The notes under the pieces are model-generated. The model made no database searches. It worked only from the letters and a program-made list of their open reading frames with translations, and was not told where the DNA came from. This document shows, in pieces, positions 53,739 through 63,088 of a stretch of DNA of 64,000 nucleotides (position 1 is its first letter; the number at the start of each line of letters is the position of its first letter). The translations under genes and the position numbers were made by a program. The stretch is from assembly GCF_004011175.1 (NCBI RefSeq), contig NZ_RQXX01000002.1, positions 496,001 to 560,000 of the forward strand, written 5' to 3'. The stretch is from Mesobaculum littorinae. GTDB taxonomy: Bacteria; Pseudomonadota; Alphaproteobacteria; Rhodobacterales; Rhodobacteraceae.

Positions 53739-54623
53739 TCAGCGCCGCACGGGATCACGCCCGTAATACAGGCCCACGACGTGCTCGGCCTCGGCGAAGA
53801 ACAGCCAGCGGATGACCACCACGCCCGCGACATGGCTGACCACGGCCAGCGCGGCGAGGATGTGCGAAAACGGCAGGACCAGCAGACCCACGGGCAAGAG
53901 GACTGCCAGAGCCAGGCCGATCACGCGCAGCTTCGCCACGTGCTTGCGGGCAACGACGAACACCATCTCGCGCGTCAGGTAGTTGCTGCCCGTGTGCGGC
54001 GGCTCGAACTGGCGAATGCCTCCGGGGGCACCAAGCCCCGTGGCCGAGGGGATCGAATGCCGTCGCGCGGCGAAGCGGCGGTCGCCGTCCATCCAGGCGG
54101 CGATCTGCGCGCCGCCGGTCAGGATCAGAAGAAGGAGGGCCGCCGTGACCTGCCCCGCCAGAAGCGCCCCGCCCGACAGCGCGTAGCCAAGAAACAGGGC
54201 GGTCGTCGACCAGTGGTTCCAGCGTGGCACGGTCCGCAGCTGCGCATAGATGCGTGACGTCGCCACGACCGTGCCCAGGCAAAGCGCCGTCCCCAGCCAG
54301 CCCAGCGGCGCCACCCGCAGGCCCCATAAGAGGTGCAGCACGGCATAGATCCCCATCACGGCAAGCGTCGCGGCCGAGGCCCAGGCTTCACGCGACAACC
54401 AGCTGCTGCGCCATTCGCGGAACGCCTTCAGCGCGCGCTCGGGGTGGCCCAGATGCGCGGTCGAGGCAAGCAGCCCGCCACAGGCCAGTGCGAAGCCCAA
54501 GGAGTAGAAGGCCCAGGCGCTCAGCCCGTCGAACCGGGGCAGCCCGACCCCCAGCAGAGCCAGCAGGCCGAAGCCCAGGCCGCTGGCGGTGGTAAAGATC
54601 AGAAGCGACGCGGCGGGATGCAT
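53739..54623 (-). CDS. soeC: Membrane anchor subunit, DmsC/SoeC type
   Basis: Encodes 294 residues from ATG at 54623 inside the iron-sulfur subunit's stop (TGATG). About eight membrane helices; HPAASLLIFTTASGLGFGLLAL and STAHLGHPERALKAFREWRSSWLSREAW are hallmarks of the DmsC family, with the HLGHPERA segment near the quinone site. Late in the protein EMVFVVARKHVAKLR and AEHVVGLYYGRD follow. In sulfite dehydrogenase SoeABC this subunit passes electrons to the quinone pool. The substrate assignment depends on the neighbours. Confidence 0.85.
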   Translation of the reverse strand: MHPAASLLIFTTASGLGFGLLALLGVGLPRFDGLSAWAFYSLGFALACGGLLASTAHLGHPERALKAFREWRSSWLSREAWASAATLAVMGIYAVLHLLWGLRVAPLGWLGTALCLGTVVATSRIYAQLRTVPRWNHWSTTALFLGYALSGGALLAGQVTAALLLLILTGGAQIAAWMDGDRRFAARRHSIPSATGLGAPGGIRQFEPPHTGSNYLTREMVFVVARKHVAKLRVIGLALAVLLPVGLLVLPFSHILAALAVVSHVAGVVVIRWLFFAEAEHVVGLYYGRDPVRR

Positions 54624-55375
54624 CAGAGCCGCTCCAACGCGCGGTCGAGCCACCCCAGAAAGCCGCGCGGCTCTTGCGCGACCGGCTCCAGCAGGGGGGC
54701 CAGCACGTCGATCTCGTCGTCCTTGGGCCGGGGGGGCAGGTACTTGTTCACCGGCCGCGTGCCCAACTCGGGCATCAGGTCATAGCCGCCACGCGCGGCC
54801 ACCAGCTGCGACACGTCGCTGTCGGGGTCGCCCAGGTCTCCGAAATGCCGCGCGCCCGCAGGGCAGGTGCGCACGCAGGCGGGGGTGCGGTCCTCTTCGG
54901 GCAGGCTTTCGTTGTAGATCCGGTCGACGCAAAGGGTGCATTTCTTCATCACCTTCTCGGACGGGTCCTGTTCCCGTGCGCCGTAGGGGCAGGCCCAGGC
55001 GCAGAGGCCGCAGCCGATGCAGTCGGATTCGTTGACCAGCACGATGCCGTCCTCGGCCCGCTTGTAGCTGGCCCCGGTGGGACAGACGGTGACGCAGGGC
55101 GCATCCTCGCAATGCAGGCAGGACTTCGGGAAATGCACGATCCGCGCGGGCGCGTCCTCGGGCGTGATCTCGTAGGAGTGCACGCGGTTCAGGAACGCGC
55201 CCTCGGGCGCCGCGCCATAGGGATCGGTTTCGGCCAGCGGGGCGCCGTAATTCTCGGTGTTCCAGCCCTTGCAGGCGATCACGCAGGCATGACAGCCGAC
55301 GCAGGTATCGAGATCGATGACGAGGCCGAGCTTGACCGCGGCACCCTCGCCGGATTGGGGCGGCAATTGCGTCAC
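54623..55375 (-). CDS. soeB: Four-cluster ferredoxin subunit, DmsB/SoeB type
   Basis: Encodes 250 residues from GTG at 55375, which overlaps the stop of the large subunit (GTGA). Four cysteine sets for 4Fe-4S clusters are present: CVGCHACVIACK, CLHCEDAPCVTVCPTGA, CIGCGLCAWACPYGAR, and CTLCVDR with CVRTCPAGARHFG. It relays electrons from the molybdenum subunit to the membrane anchor. No signal peptide, so the complex faces the cytoplasm, as SoeB does. Longer in-frame readings are antisense-like, Pro/Arg-rich sequence. Confidence 0.9.
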   Translation of the reverse strand: MTQLPPQSGEGAAVKLGLVIDLDTCVGCHACVIACKGWNTENYGAPLAETDPYGAAPEGAFLNRVHSYEITPEDAPARIVHFPKSCLHCEDAPCVTVCPTGASYKRAEDGIVLVNESDCIGCGLCAWACPYGAREQDPSEKVMKKCTLCVDRIYNESLPEEDRTPACVRTCPAGARHFGDLGDPDSDVSQLVAARGGYDLMPELGTRPVNKYLPPRPKDDEIDVLAPLLEPVAQEPRGFLGWLDRALERL

Positions 55376-58300
55376 GTCTCGCGGTCCTCCTCTGTCGCGG
55401 TCTGGGCATCGGGGCCGCGCGGGATGGGGGCCTCGGGCGCCCGGGGCGCGGGGGCGGCGGCGTCTTGCGCCGGGGTGGCGCGGGGCCGGCCCGCGCCGCG
55501 CCATGCCGCGCCCACGCGCCGCAGCATCCCCGCGATACCGCCTCCCTCGGCCTGCGGCGCATCCGTGGCCGGCTCGGTGGAGGTGCCGGCGGAGGTACCG
55601 GCGGAGGTGCCGGGCGATGGGCCAGTGCCGACCGCGCCGTCGGGGCCCGCTCCCGCCTCGCTCTTCCGCTTCGCCGCCGTCGCCCGGCGCAGCACACCCG
55701 GCCCCCGCCCCACGGGCGAGGCCTGCGGCGGGGTCACCGGAAACGCCTCTCCGGGGTTCTTCACCTTCTCGATCCGCACCCGCAGGTCGAACCATGCCGC
55801 CTGCCCGGTGATCGGGTCCGAGTTGGACCAGCGGTAGCCATCGCCACGCTCGGGCAGAAGCTCGGGGATCAGGTGGTTCAGCAGAAAGCCCTTCTTAGCC
55901 TCGGGCGCGCCGTCCTTGAGGGCCCAGGCGCCCTTGCGCTTGCCGATGGCGTTCCATGTCCAGACGGTGTTCTCGTTCAGCGCCGCCATGTGCGCAACCG
56001 GCACCACGATCTCGCCCGTGGCGGACGACAGCCGGGCCCAGTCGCCTTCGGCAAAGCCATGCGCCTGCCAGACCTTCGTCGGCACGAAAAGCGGGTTCAC
56101 CCCGTGGATCTGGCGCAGCCACGCGTTCTGCGATCCCCAGGAATGGTACATCGCCATGGGCCGCTGGGTCAGCGCGTGCAGGGGGTATTCCACGGGGTCG
56201 GCCAGCCCGTCCGACAGCGGCGGGTACCAGATCGGCAGCGGGTCGAAGACCAGCTTGACCTCTTCGCGCAGCCGCTCGGGCGGGGGCGGGGCGGCCCTGC
56301 CTTCGGCCGCCATCTGGAACCGCCGCAGCGGTTCGCACCAGAGCTGGAAGAGGTAGGGCTGCGGCGTGTCGTAGAACCCCATCGACACGGCCCAGTCCTG
56401 GTAGGCCGCGTTCCAGGGTTTGAAATACCGCGCCTCCTCCGGCACATGCGCCTGAAAGAAGCCGCCGTTCTTGATGTAGCTGTCGATCTGTGCGGCATTG
56501 GGCGCGCCGCGCCCAGGGGTCTGCCCGCGCTCGCCCACCCGCCAGCCGGCCAGCGGCCCGACCCCGGGGCGGCGTTCGTGGTTGGCGATGTAGTCGGCGT
56601 AGTTCTCGTACTTCGCGGAGCCGTCCTCGACGAACCCCGGCAGCTCCAGCCTGTTCGCCAGCTCGATCAGCACCGACTGGAACCCGCGCACGCCCGCGTG
56701 GCCCGCACGCTCGGGCTCGACCACCGGCCAGCGGATCGCGTCCGCCGCAGCGTCGGGTTCGGAAATCGGGCGGTCGAGCAACGAGATGCAGTCGTGCCGC
56801 TCAAGGTAGGTCGTATCGGGAAAGACCAGGTCGGCAAAGGCCACCATCTCGGACGAATAGCTGTCGGCGACGATGATATGGGGGATGCGGTAGGCACCGT
56901 CTTCGTCCGTATCGGTCAGCATCTCCATCGTGGCGCCGGTGTTCATGGACGAATTCCACGCCATGTTCGCCATGTAGAGCATCAGCGTGTCGATGCGGTA
57001 GGGATCGCCCGCATGCGCGTTGGCGATGACCATGTGCATCAGCCCGTGCGCTGACAGCGGCGCGTCCCAGGTAAAGGCCTTGTCGATGCGCCTGGCCCGG
57101 CCGGCCCCGTCGATCAGCAGGTCCTCGGGGCCCTGCACGAAGCCCAGGTGCGGCCCGTCCAGCGGCTGTCCCGGGCGGCATCCGGCATGCGGTTTCGGGT
57201 GCGCGGTCGCGGGCTTGGGGTAGGGCGGCTTGAACCGCATGCCGCCCGGGGTCTCGACGCTGCCGATCAGGATCTGCAGCAGATGAATCGCGCGGGCGGT
57301 CTGGAACCCGTTCGAATGGGCCGAGATGCCGCGCATCGCGTGCATCGCCACAGGCCGCCCGGTCATCGTCTCGTGCCGCTCGCCGCGGAAATCGGTCCAG
57401 GGCTGGTCGATCGTCACCGCCCGGTCGAAGGCCGCCGCCGCGATCTCGGCCGCGATGCGGCGTATGCGGCCTGCGTCGATCCCAAGCTCCGGCGCCACCG
57501 TCTCGGGCGCATAGTCGGACGACAGGTAGCGCTCGGCTATCAGCTGGAACGCCGCGCGATGGGTAACGCCCGCGCGCCGGATCTTGCCCGACAGGTCTGG
57601 CCTCACGCCGGGGGCGTCGTAGGGCGCGGGCTTGCCCGTGCGCCGGTCGATCACCAGCTGCCGGCCTTCATCGTCGCGCAGGGCCAGACCATGGGTCGCG
57701 GATTTCGGATCACCGTCGATCAGTACCGGCGCATTGGTCCAGCGCGCAAGGTAATCGAGGTCGATTTTCCCCGCCTCCAGCAGGCAATGCACGAGGCTCA
57801 GCACCAAAAGCCCGTCGGTCCCGGGCGTCACGCCGACCCATTCGTCGGCCACGGCGTTATAGCCCGTGCGGATCGGGTTCACGGCGATGGTCTTGACGCC
57901 CCGCGCCTTCAGTCGCGACATCCCCATCTTGATGGGGTTGCTGTCATGGTCCTCGGCCACGCCGAACAGCAGGAAAAGCTGCGTCTTCTCCCAGTCCGGG
58001 CTGCCGAATTCCCAGAAGGCGCCGCCCATGGTGTAGATGCCCGCCGCCGCCATGTTGACCGAGCAGAAGCCGCCATGCGCGGCATAGTTCGGCGTGCCGA
58101 ACCCCTGCGCCCAGAGGCTGGTGAAGCTCTGGCTCTGGTCCCGCCCGGTGAAAAAGGCCAGCTTGTCCGGCGCCGCGTCGCGCAAGGGGCGCAGCCACGA
58201 AAGCGCCGTCTCGAACGCCTCCTCCCACGAGATCTCCTCGAACTCCGCCGCACCCCGCGGCCCCACCCGCCTCAGTGGCGCCCGCAGCCGGGCGGGCGAG

Positions 58301-58506
58301 GTGTGCTGCATGATCCCGGCGGCCCCCTTGGCGCACAGGACGCCGCGGTTCACCGGGTGGTCCCGGTTGCCCTCGATATAGGCGACCTCGCCGTCCTTGA
58401 GGTGCACGTTGATCCCGCAGCGGCAGGCGCACATGTAGCAGGTCGTCTGCCGCACCTCGTCCGAAGGCGCGGGCGACAGGTCAAGTTCGGGATCGGGCAA
58501 GCTCAT
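55372..58506 (-). CDS. soeA: Molybdopterin oxidoreductase, likely sulfite dehydrogenase SoeA
   Basis: Encodes 1044 residues; AAGGAGG precedes ATG. The N-terminal 4Fe-4S site uses C23, C26, C30 and C58 (TTCYMCACRCGINV, GVLCAKG). The bis-MGD enzyme core follows, with Cys148 in HGGFCSVNMA as the likely molybdenum ligand. No twin-arginine signal peptide, so it stays in the cytoplasm. Lack of that signal, the DmsB/DmsC-like partners, and the xsc-pta-ackA genes beside it support SoeABC, which oxidises sulfite to sulfate; polysulfide/thiosulfate reductase or another DMSO-reductase relative remains possible. After about residue 920 there is a disordered tail of some 120 residues with GTSAGTSAGTS-type repeats. 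Confidence 0.82.
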   Translation of the reverse strand: MSLPDPELDLSPAPSDEVRQTTCYMCACRCGINVHLKDGEVAYIEGNRDHPVNRGVLCAKGAAGIMQHTSPARLRAPLRRVGPRGAAEFEEISWEEAFETALSWLRPLRDAAPDKLAFFTGRDQSQSFTSLWAQGFGTPNYAAHGGFCSVNMAAAGIYTMGGAFWEFGSPDWEKTQLFLLFGVAEDHDSNPIKMGMSRLKARGVKTIAVNPIRTGYNAVADEWVGVTPGTDGLLVLSLVHCLLEAGKIDLDYLARWTNAPVLIDGDPKSATHGLALRDDEGRQLVIDRRTGKPAPYDAPGVRPDLSGKIRRAGVTHRAAFQLIAERYLSSDYAPETVAPELGIDAGRIRRIAAEIAAAAFDRAVTIDQPWTDFRGERHETMTGRPVAMHAMRGISAHSNGFQTARAIHLLQILIGSVETPGGMRFKPPYPKPATAHPKPHAGCRPGQPLDGPHLGFVQGPEDLLIDGAGRARRIDKAFTWDAPLSAHGLMHMVIANAHAGDPYRIDTLMLYMANMAWNSSMNTGATMEMLTDTDEDGAYRIPHIIVADSYSSEMVAFADLVFPDTTYLERHDCISLLDRPISEPDAAADAIRWPVVEPERAGHAGVRGFQSVLIELANRLELPGFVEDGSAKYENYADYIANHERRPGVGPLAGWRVGERGQTPGRGAPNAAQIDSYIKNGGFFQAHVPEEARYFKPWNAAYQDWAVSMGFYDTPQPYLFQLWCEPLRRFQMAAEGRAAPPPPERLREEVKLVFDPLPIWYPPLSDGLADPVEYPLHALTQRPMAMYHSWGSQNAWLRQIHGVNPLFVPTKVWQAHGFAEGDWARLSSATGEIVVPVAHMAALNENTVWTWNAIGKRKGAWALKDGAPEAKKGFLLNHLIPELLPERGDGYRWSNSDPITGQAAWFDLRVRIEKVKNPGEAFPVTPPQASPVGRGPGVLRRATAAKRKSEAGAGPDGAVGTGPSPGTSAGTSAGTSTEPATDAPQAEGGGIAGMLRRVGAAWRGAGRPRATPAQDAAAPAPRAPEAPIPRGPDAQTATEEDRET

Positions 58507-58644
58507 GATCGGCCTCCTTGCAGGGGCGTCGGGATATCTCGCAAAGACGGCATCATCACGGGCCCCACCTCATCCGCCCCGTCGGCAAAGAGCAACCCCC
58601 GGCGCATCACATTGCGCCCATGCCCTACCCCCTTGCGCGCCCTG

Positions 58645-58680
58645 CGTTTCTTCTCTTCCCGAAATACTCCCGCCGGAGGC
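58645..58680. repeat. Second copy of the ATACTCCCGCCGGAGG repeat
   Basis: TTTCTTCTCTTCCCGAAATA followed by CTCCCGCCGGAGGC matches the element at 21595-21627 with few changes; CTCCCGCCGGAG includes the short palindrome CTCC-CGCC-GGAG. It sits between soeA and ackA in a 212-bp gap, near the start of the soeA transcript. Confidence 0.65.
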
Positions 58681-58718
58681 TCCAAGGCCGGCCAAGCGCG
58701 CCTCCCTCCGGCCCTGCA

Positions 58719-59783
58719 TCACGCCGCCAGGACCCGCGCGGTATCCCGTGCGATCCGTCCTTCCTCGTCGGCGGGGACGACATGCACCGGCACCTCTCCG
58801 GCCCAACGCAGGCCCGCGACGATGCGATCCCGCACGGTGTCCGCGTTCTCGCCGATTCCGCCGGTGAAGGCGATGGCGTCCAGCCCCTCCATCGCGGCGA
58901 TCAGGCTGCCGGCCTGCCGCACCGCCCAGTAGCAGAAATGGTCCACCGCGAACCGCGCCGCGGCGTCGTCGCGTGCCAGCAGCGCGGCCATGTCGGACGC
59001 CCCGGCCAGACCGCGCAAGCCGCTCTCCCGGTTCAGCAGCCGGGCCGCCTCGTCCTGCCCGAAGACCTCGACCAGCCGCAGCACGGCGTTGCCGTCGATT
59101 TCGCCTGTGCGGGTGCCCATGGTGGTGCCCGAAAGCGGCGAATACCCCATGCTGGTGGCGACCGACCGGCCGTCGCGAATCGCGCAGAGCGAGGCGCCGT
59201 TGCCAAGGTGCAGCGCCAGAAGCCGGTCGGGCAGGGGATCCAGGGCCTCGACCAACCCCGCGTAGCTCAGCCCGTGAAAGCCGTAGCGGCGCAGGCCCAG
59301 GGCGCGCGCCGGCTCGGGCAGGGCGTAGGTGGTCGCGACCTCGGGGTTGGTCGCGTGAAAGGCGGTATCGAAGCTCGCGCATTGCGGAAGTCCTGGCGCC
59401 GCGGCGGCCAGTGCCCGGATGGCGGACAGGTTGTGCGGGTTGTGCAGCGGCGCCAGCGGGATGCAGGCCTCGATCCCGGCCATGACCTCCGCGTCGATCC
59501 GGCAGGGGGCGGTCAGCTCAGCCCCGCCATGGACGACGCGGTGCCCAGCCGCGTCCAGATCGCCCGGGCCGCATCCCCGGTCCGAGAGGTCGGCCAGCAG
59601 CAGCCCCAGCGCGGCCGCGTGGTCGGGCGCGCTGACGGGCCGTCGCGCCTGGCCCAGCACCAGCTGCCCGGAACCGCCGATCTCGGTCACGCTGCCTGAC
59701 AGCTCGGGCACGAGGTCGGGTCCGAAAAGCTCGACCTTGACCGAGGAGGATCCCGCGTTGACGACCAGTATGCGCCCGCTCAT
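58719..59783 (-). CDS. ackA: Acetate kinase
   Basis: Encodes 354 residues, somewhat short of the usual 390-400. It makes ATP from acetyl phosphate. Motifs: ILVVNAGSSSVKVELF, GHRVVHGG, SFDTAFHATNPEVA, YGFHGLSY, LALHLGNGASLCAIRDGRSVATSMGYSPL (split over the phosphate loop), GTRTGEID and AIAFTGGIGENADTVR. The shortening falls in the N-terminal third and C terminus; the catalytic residues look complete. It overlaps pta by ATGA. In this setting it can drain acetyl phosphate made by Xsc. Confidence 0.93.
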   Translation of the reverse strand: MSGRILVVNAGSSSVKVELFGPDLVPELSGSVTEIGGSGQLVLGQARRPVSAPDHAAALGLLLADLSDRGCGPGDLDAAGHRVVHGGAELTAPCRIDAEVMAGIEACIPLAPLHNPHNLSAIRALAAAAPGLPQCASFDTAFHATNPEVATTYALPEPARALGLRRYGFHGLSYAGLVEALDPLPDRLLALHLGNGASLCAIRDGRSVATSMGYSPLSGTTMGTRTGEIDGNAVLRLVEVFGQDEAARLLNRESGLRGLAGASDMAALLARDDAAARFAVDHFCYWAVRQAGSLIAAMEGLDAIAFTGGIGENADTVRDRIVAGLRWAGEVPVHVVPADEEGRIARDTARVLAA

Positions 59784-60820
59784 CGCCGCGCGCTCCGGGC
59801 CAAGTTCTGGCCGAAGTCCTGACCCGCGTCTCGTCCGGCAGCGGTCAGGGGACCGCCTCCGGTCAGCGCATCGGTCGCGTCGCTGCCTGCGGTTGCGGCG
59901 ATGGCGCCCAGCGCGGCGGTGGCGATCCGCGCGCCGGCCTTCTGCGATCGGCTGGTCAGCAGGATCGGCACCCGGGCCCCCAGCACGATCCCGGCGGCGC
60001 AGCAGCCCATCCCCAGCACCATCAGTTTGAACACCGCGTTGCCGGTGGTGATGTTGGGCGTCAGCAGGATGTCGGCATCCCCCGCGACGGGACTGTCGTA
60101 CCCCTTGTCCAGTGCAGCCTGCCGCGAAAACGCCAGGTCCAGCGCCATCGGCCCGGCGACATCGGCGCCGGGGAGGGCGGTCTGCGCCCAGGCCGCGATC
60201 TCGACCGCCTCGACCGAGTTCGGAAGCGACGCGATAGGGTCTTCGGTGGCGCTGAGGATCGCGGCGCGGGGACGGTCGGTGCCCAGCTGGCGCGACAGCG
60301 CGACGGCGTGGGCCAGGCAGGCCTGCCGCGTCTCGATATCGGGGTCGACGTTCAGGGCCGCGTCGGTCAGTAGCAGCGGACGCTCGGCCCCGGGCGCTGT
60401 GATGTGGAAGATGTGACCGCAGCGGGCCCCCGGCGCGCGAAGCCCGGCAGCGCTGGGCAGAAGACCCTTGAGAAAGGTCGATGTGTGGATCTGTCCCTTC
60501 ATGATCGCATCGGCCTCGCCCGCGCGGGCCAGAGCGGCGGCGCGGGGGGCTGCGGCCTCCATCGGCGCCTCTTCGATGCGCAGGTCCTGCAGGTCCCAGC
60601 CGATCTCGTCGGCGATGGCGCGGATCTTGGCGGGATCGCCGATCAGGATCGGTTCGGCCAACCCCAGCTCGGCTGCTTCGCGGATGCCCTGCATCGGGTT
60701 CACGGCGCCCGCGTTGACGACCGCCACCCGCGGCGGCGGCAGGGTCTGCGCCCGCGACAGAAGCCCCGGCGGGCAGGCAGGCTCGACGGGCGACAGGAAG
60801 GGAAAGGCGGGGCGGGTCAT
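59780..60820 (-). CDS. pta: Phosphate acetyltransferase (single-domain Pta)
   Basis: Encodes 346 residues from ATG at 60820 (GGGAGA upstream). It converts acetyl phosphate and CoA to acetyl-CoA. The PTA/PTB domain shows VAVVNAGAVNPMQGIREAAELGL, DAIMKGQIHTSTFLKGLL, LLLTDAALNVDPD and ILLTPNITTGNAVFKLMVLGMG. The MaoC-like extension found in some relatives is absent. It overlaps ackA. A phosphate butyryltransferase identity cannot be excluded by sequence alone, but xsc upstream supports acetyl phosphate as substrate. Confidence 0.88.
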   Translation of the reverse strand: MTRPAFPFLSPVEPACPPGLLSRAQTLPPPRVAVVNAGAVNPMQGIREAAELGLAEPILIGDPAKIRAIADEIGWDLQDLRIEEAPMEAAAPRAAALARAGEADAIMKGQIHTSTFLKGLLPSAAGLRAPGARCGHIFHITAPGAERPLLLTDAALNVDPDIETRQACLAHAVALSRQLGTDRPRAAILSATEDPIASLPNSVEAVEIAAWAQTALPGADVAGPMALDLAFSRQAALDKGYDSPVAGDADILLTPNITTGNAVFKLMVLGMGCCAAGIVLGARVPILLTSRSQKAGARIATAALGAIAATAGSDATDALTGGGPLTAAGRDAGQDFGQNLARSARR

Positions 60821-61245
60821 GGCAGTCTCCCGGAGGTGGTAGATACCCGTCCGAGATGGACGCGGAAGCGGGAAAAGGTCAACGTCTCCCGCCCCTTGCG
60901 TGGCGACCGCGGCTGTCGTGCCGCACGCCCGCGCTGCGTCCGCCGACAGCCGGCAAACCCCTTGCCCACTGGCCCGTGCGCCCCTCTGCCGCGCCTGCCG
61001 CAGCGCGGGCATGCACCGCGGCGATGGCGGGAATGCGGAGGGTGCATCGGGGGGCAGCGCAGTCAGGGGGCGGGATGTGGCGCGGCTTCGCCCCGGACTG
61101 ACGGCGCCGCGGCGCAGGTTCGTGGGCCGGGACGTGACCGTGGGGCGCCGGGCCGACGCGCAGCAAGGTGCCTGCGCGACCCGGGGGCCACACGCCGACC
61201 GCGGGCGCGCAGAGCCGGGCACCCCGCTGCGCGTGGCGGGCGGTT
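60821..61245. other. Non-coding gap of 425 bp between xsc and pta
   Basis: Very GC-rich and without a recognisable gene or T-tailed terminator. Short open frames here are not supported. It is unusually long for a gap inside what looks like one functional unit, so pta-ackA may have their own promoter. Confidence 0.5.
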
Positions 61246-63000
61246 TCACCCCGCCATATCCGCGGCCGAGATCCCGGCCACGCGCTCGGGCTTCTTCATC
61301 GCGTCACGGCGGAAGGGTTCGCCCAGTTCCTGGTTCAGGATGACCTCGATGAAGGTGGTCCGGCCCTCTTTCTGCAGCTCGATCGCGCGGTGCAGCGCCT
61401 GCGTCAGGTCATCCATCGTGGTCGCCTGCACGCCTTCCAGCCCGCAGGCCCGGGCGATCGCGGCGTAGGACACGCCGGTGTCGAGTTCCGTGCCCACGAA
61501 GTTGTCGTCGAACCACAGCGTCGTGTTCCGCTTCTCCGCGCCCCACTGGTAGTTGCGGAAGACCACCATGGTGATCCCCGGCCAGTCGTCGCGTCCGCAG
61601 GCCGTCATCTCGTTCATCGAGATGCCGAAGGCCCCGTCGCCCGCGAAGCCCACGACGGGCGTGTCGGGGCAGCCGATCTTGGCGCCCAGGATCGCCGGAA
61701 AGCCGTAGCCGCAGGGGCCGAAGAGGCCGGGGGCAAGATACTTCCGCCCCGCCTCGAAGGTGGGGTAGGCGTTGCCGATGGCGCAGTTGTTGCCGATGTC
61801 GGTCGAGATGATCGCTTCGGCGGGCAGGGCGGCGGTGATCGCGCGCCAGGCCTGGCGCGGGCTCATCCGCTCGGGGTCGCGGTCGCGGGCGCGTTCGTTC
61901 CAGGTCGTGCCCTCGTCGTCGTCCTCGTGGTCGAGGCTGGTCAGCTCTTGCGCCCAGCGCGATTTCGTCTCGGCGATCAGGTCGCGGCGGCTGCGGTCGC
62001 CCACCCCCTCGGGCAGGGCGTCGCGGATCGACTGCGCGACCTGCTTCGCATCGCCCACGATCCCCACCGTCACGGCCTTAGTCAGGCCGATGCGGTCGGG
62101 GTTGAGGTCGACCTGAATGACCTTCGCGTCCTTCGGCCAGTAGTCGATGCCATAGCCCGGCAGGGTCGAAAAGGGGTTGAGCCGCGTGCCCAGCGCCAGC
62201 ACCACGTCGGCGCGCGCGATCAGCTCCATCGCCGCCTTCGACCCGTTATAGCCCAGCGGGCCCACCGACAGCGGATGCGAGCCCGGGAAGGCGTCGTTGT
62301 GCTGGTAGCCGCAGCAGACCGGGGCATCCAGCGCCTCGGCCAGCTCGGCCACCGACGGGATCGCGCCCGACAGCACCACGCCCGCGCCGTTCAGGATCAC
62401 GGGGAACTTGGCGCTACCCAGAAGCTCGGCCGCCCGTGCCAGCGCGTCGGCGCCGCCCGCGGGACGCTCGAACTCGACGATGGCGGGCAGGTCGATGTCG
62501 ATCACCTGCGTCCAGAAATCGCGCGGCACGTTGATCTGCGCGGGGGCCGAGGCACGTTTCGCCTTCTGGATCACGCGGTTCAGCACCTCGGCGATGCGCG
62601 ACGGGTCGCGTACCTCTTCTTGGTAGGCGACCATGTCCTCGAACAGCTTCATCTGCTCGACTTCCTGGAACCCGCCCTGACCGATGGTCTTGTTGGCGGC
62701 CTGCGGCGTGACCAGCAAAAGCGGCGTGTGGTTCCAGTAGGCGGTCTTCACCGCGGTAACGAAGTTGGTGATGCCGGGGCCATTCTGGGCCACCATCATC
62801 GACATCTTGCCGGTCGCGCGGGTATAGCCGTCGGCCATCATGCCCGCGTTGTTCTCATGCGCGCAGTCCCAGAAGCGGATGCCGGCCGCGGGAAAGAGAT
62901 CCGAAATCGGCATCATCGCCGACCCGATGATCCCGAAGGCATGCGCGATCCCGTGCCGTTGCAGCACTTTCACGAAAGCTTCTTCGGTGGTCATGCGCAT
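61246..63000 (-). CDS. xsc: Sulfoacetaldehyde acetyltransferase
   Basis: Encodes 584 residues from ATG at 63000, with AAGGAGA nine bases upstream. Xsc is a thiamine-diphosphate enzyme that splits sulfoacetaldehyde with phosphate into sulfite and acetyl phosphate, the key step of taurine and isethionate use. It starts MRMTTEEAFVKVLQRHGI like other Xsc proteins; AHENNAGMMADGY carries the cofactor-activating Glu, and GDGAFGISMNEMTAC plus FRNYQWGAEKRN form the thiamine-diphosphate/Mg motif and an Xsc-specific stretch. Acetolactate synthase is the general relative but lacks these Xsc-type blocks. Confidence 0.95.
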   Translation of the reverse strand: MRMTTEEAFVKVLQRHGIAHAFGIIGSAMMPISDLFPAAGIRFWDCAHENNAGMMADGYTRATGKMSMMVAQNGPGITNFVTAVKTAYWNHTPLLLVTPQAANKTIGQGGFQEVEQMKLFEDMVAYQEEVRDPSRIAEVLNRVIQKAKRASAPAQINVPRDFWTQVIDIDLPAIVEFERPAGGADALARAAELLGSAKFPVILNGAGVVLSGAIPSVAELAEALDAPVCCGYQHNDAFPGSHPLSVGPLGYNGSKAAMELIARADVVLALGTRLNPFSTLPGYGIDYWPKDAKVIQVDLNPDRIGLTKAVTVGIVGDAKQVAQSIRDALPEGVGDRSRRDLIAETKSRWAQELTSLDHEDDDEGTTWNERARDRDPERMSPRQAWRAITAALPAEAIISTDIGNNCAIGNAYPTFEAGRKYLAPGLFGPCGYGFPAILGAKIGCPDTPVVGFAGDGAFGISMNEMTACGRDDWPGITMVVFRNYQWGAEKRNTTLWFDDNFVGTELDTGVSYAAIARACGLEGVQATTMDDLTQALHRAIELQKEGRTTFIEVILNQELGEPFRRDAMKKPERVAGISAADMAG

Positions 63001-63053
63001 GATGCCGGTCTCCTTGCTGTGGCGGGGCGAAGGTAGGCGCGCGCCGCGTCCTC

Positions 63054-63088
63054 GGATAGGGCCAGCCATGCCCGCGGGATAAGACCAG
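63054..63088 (-). promoter_or_regulatory. Candidate TauR operator upstream of xsc
   Basis: On the minus strand CTGGTCTTATCC (63088-63077) and CTGGCCCTATCC (63065-63054) are direct repeats with 10 of 12 bases equal, 23 bp apart. They resemble the CTGGACTTAA-type repeats bound by TauR of Rhodobacter capsulatus. They lie about 55-90 bp before the xsc start. Confidence 0.55.

Noticed and set aside
60821-61249. 143-codon extension of Pta into the xsc-pta gap
   Set aside because: Pro/Arg-rich sequence without family features; the GGGAGA site and Pta homology place the start at 60820.
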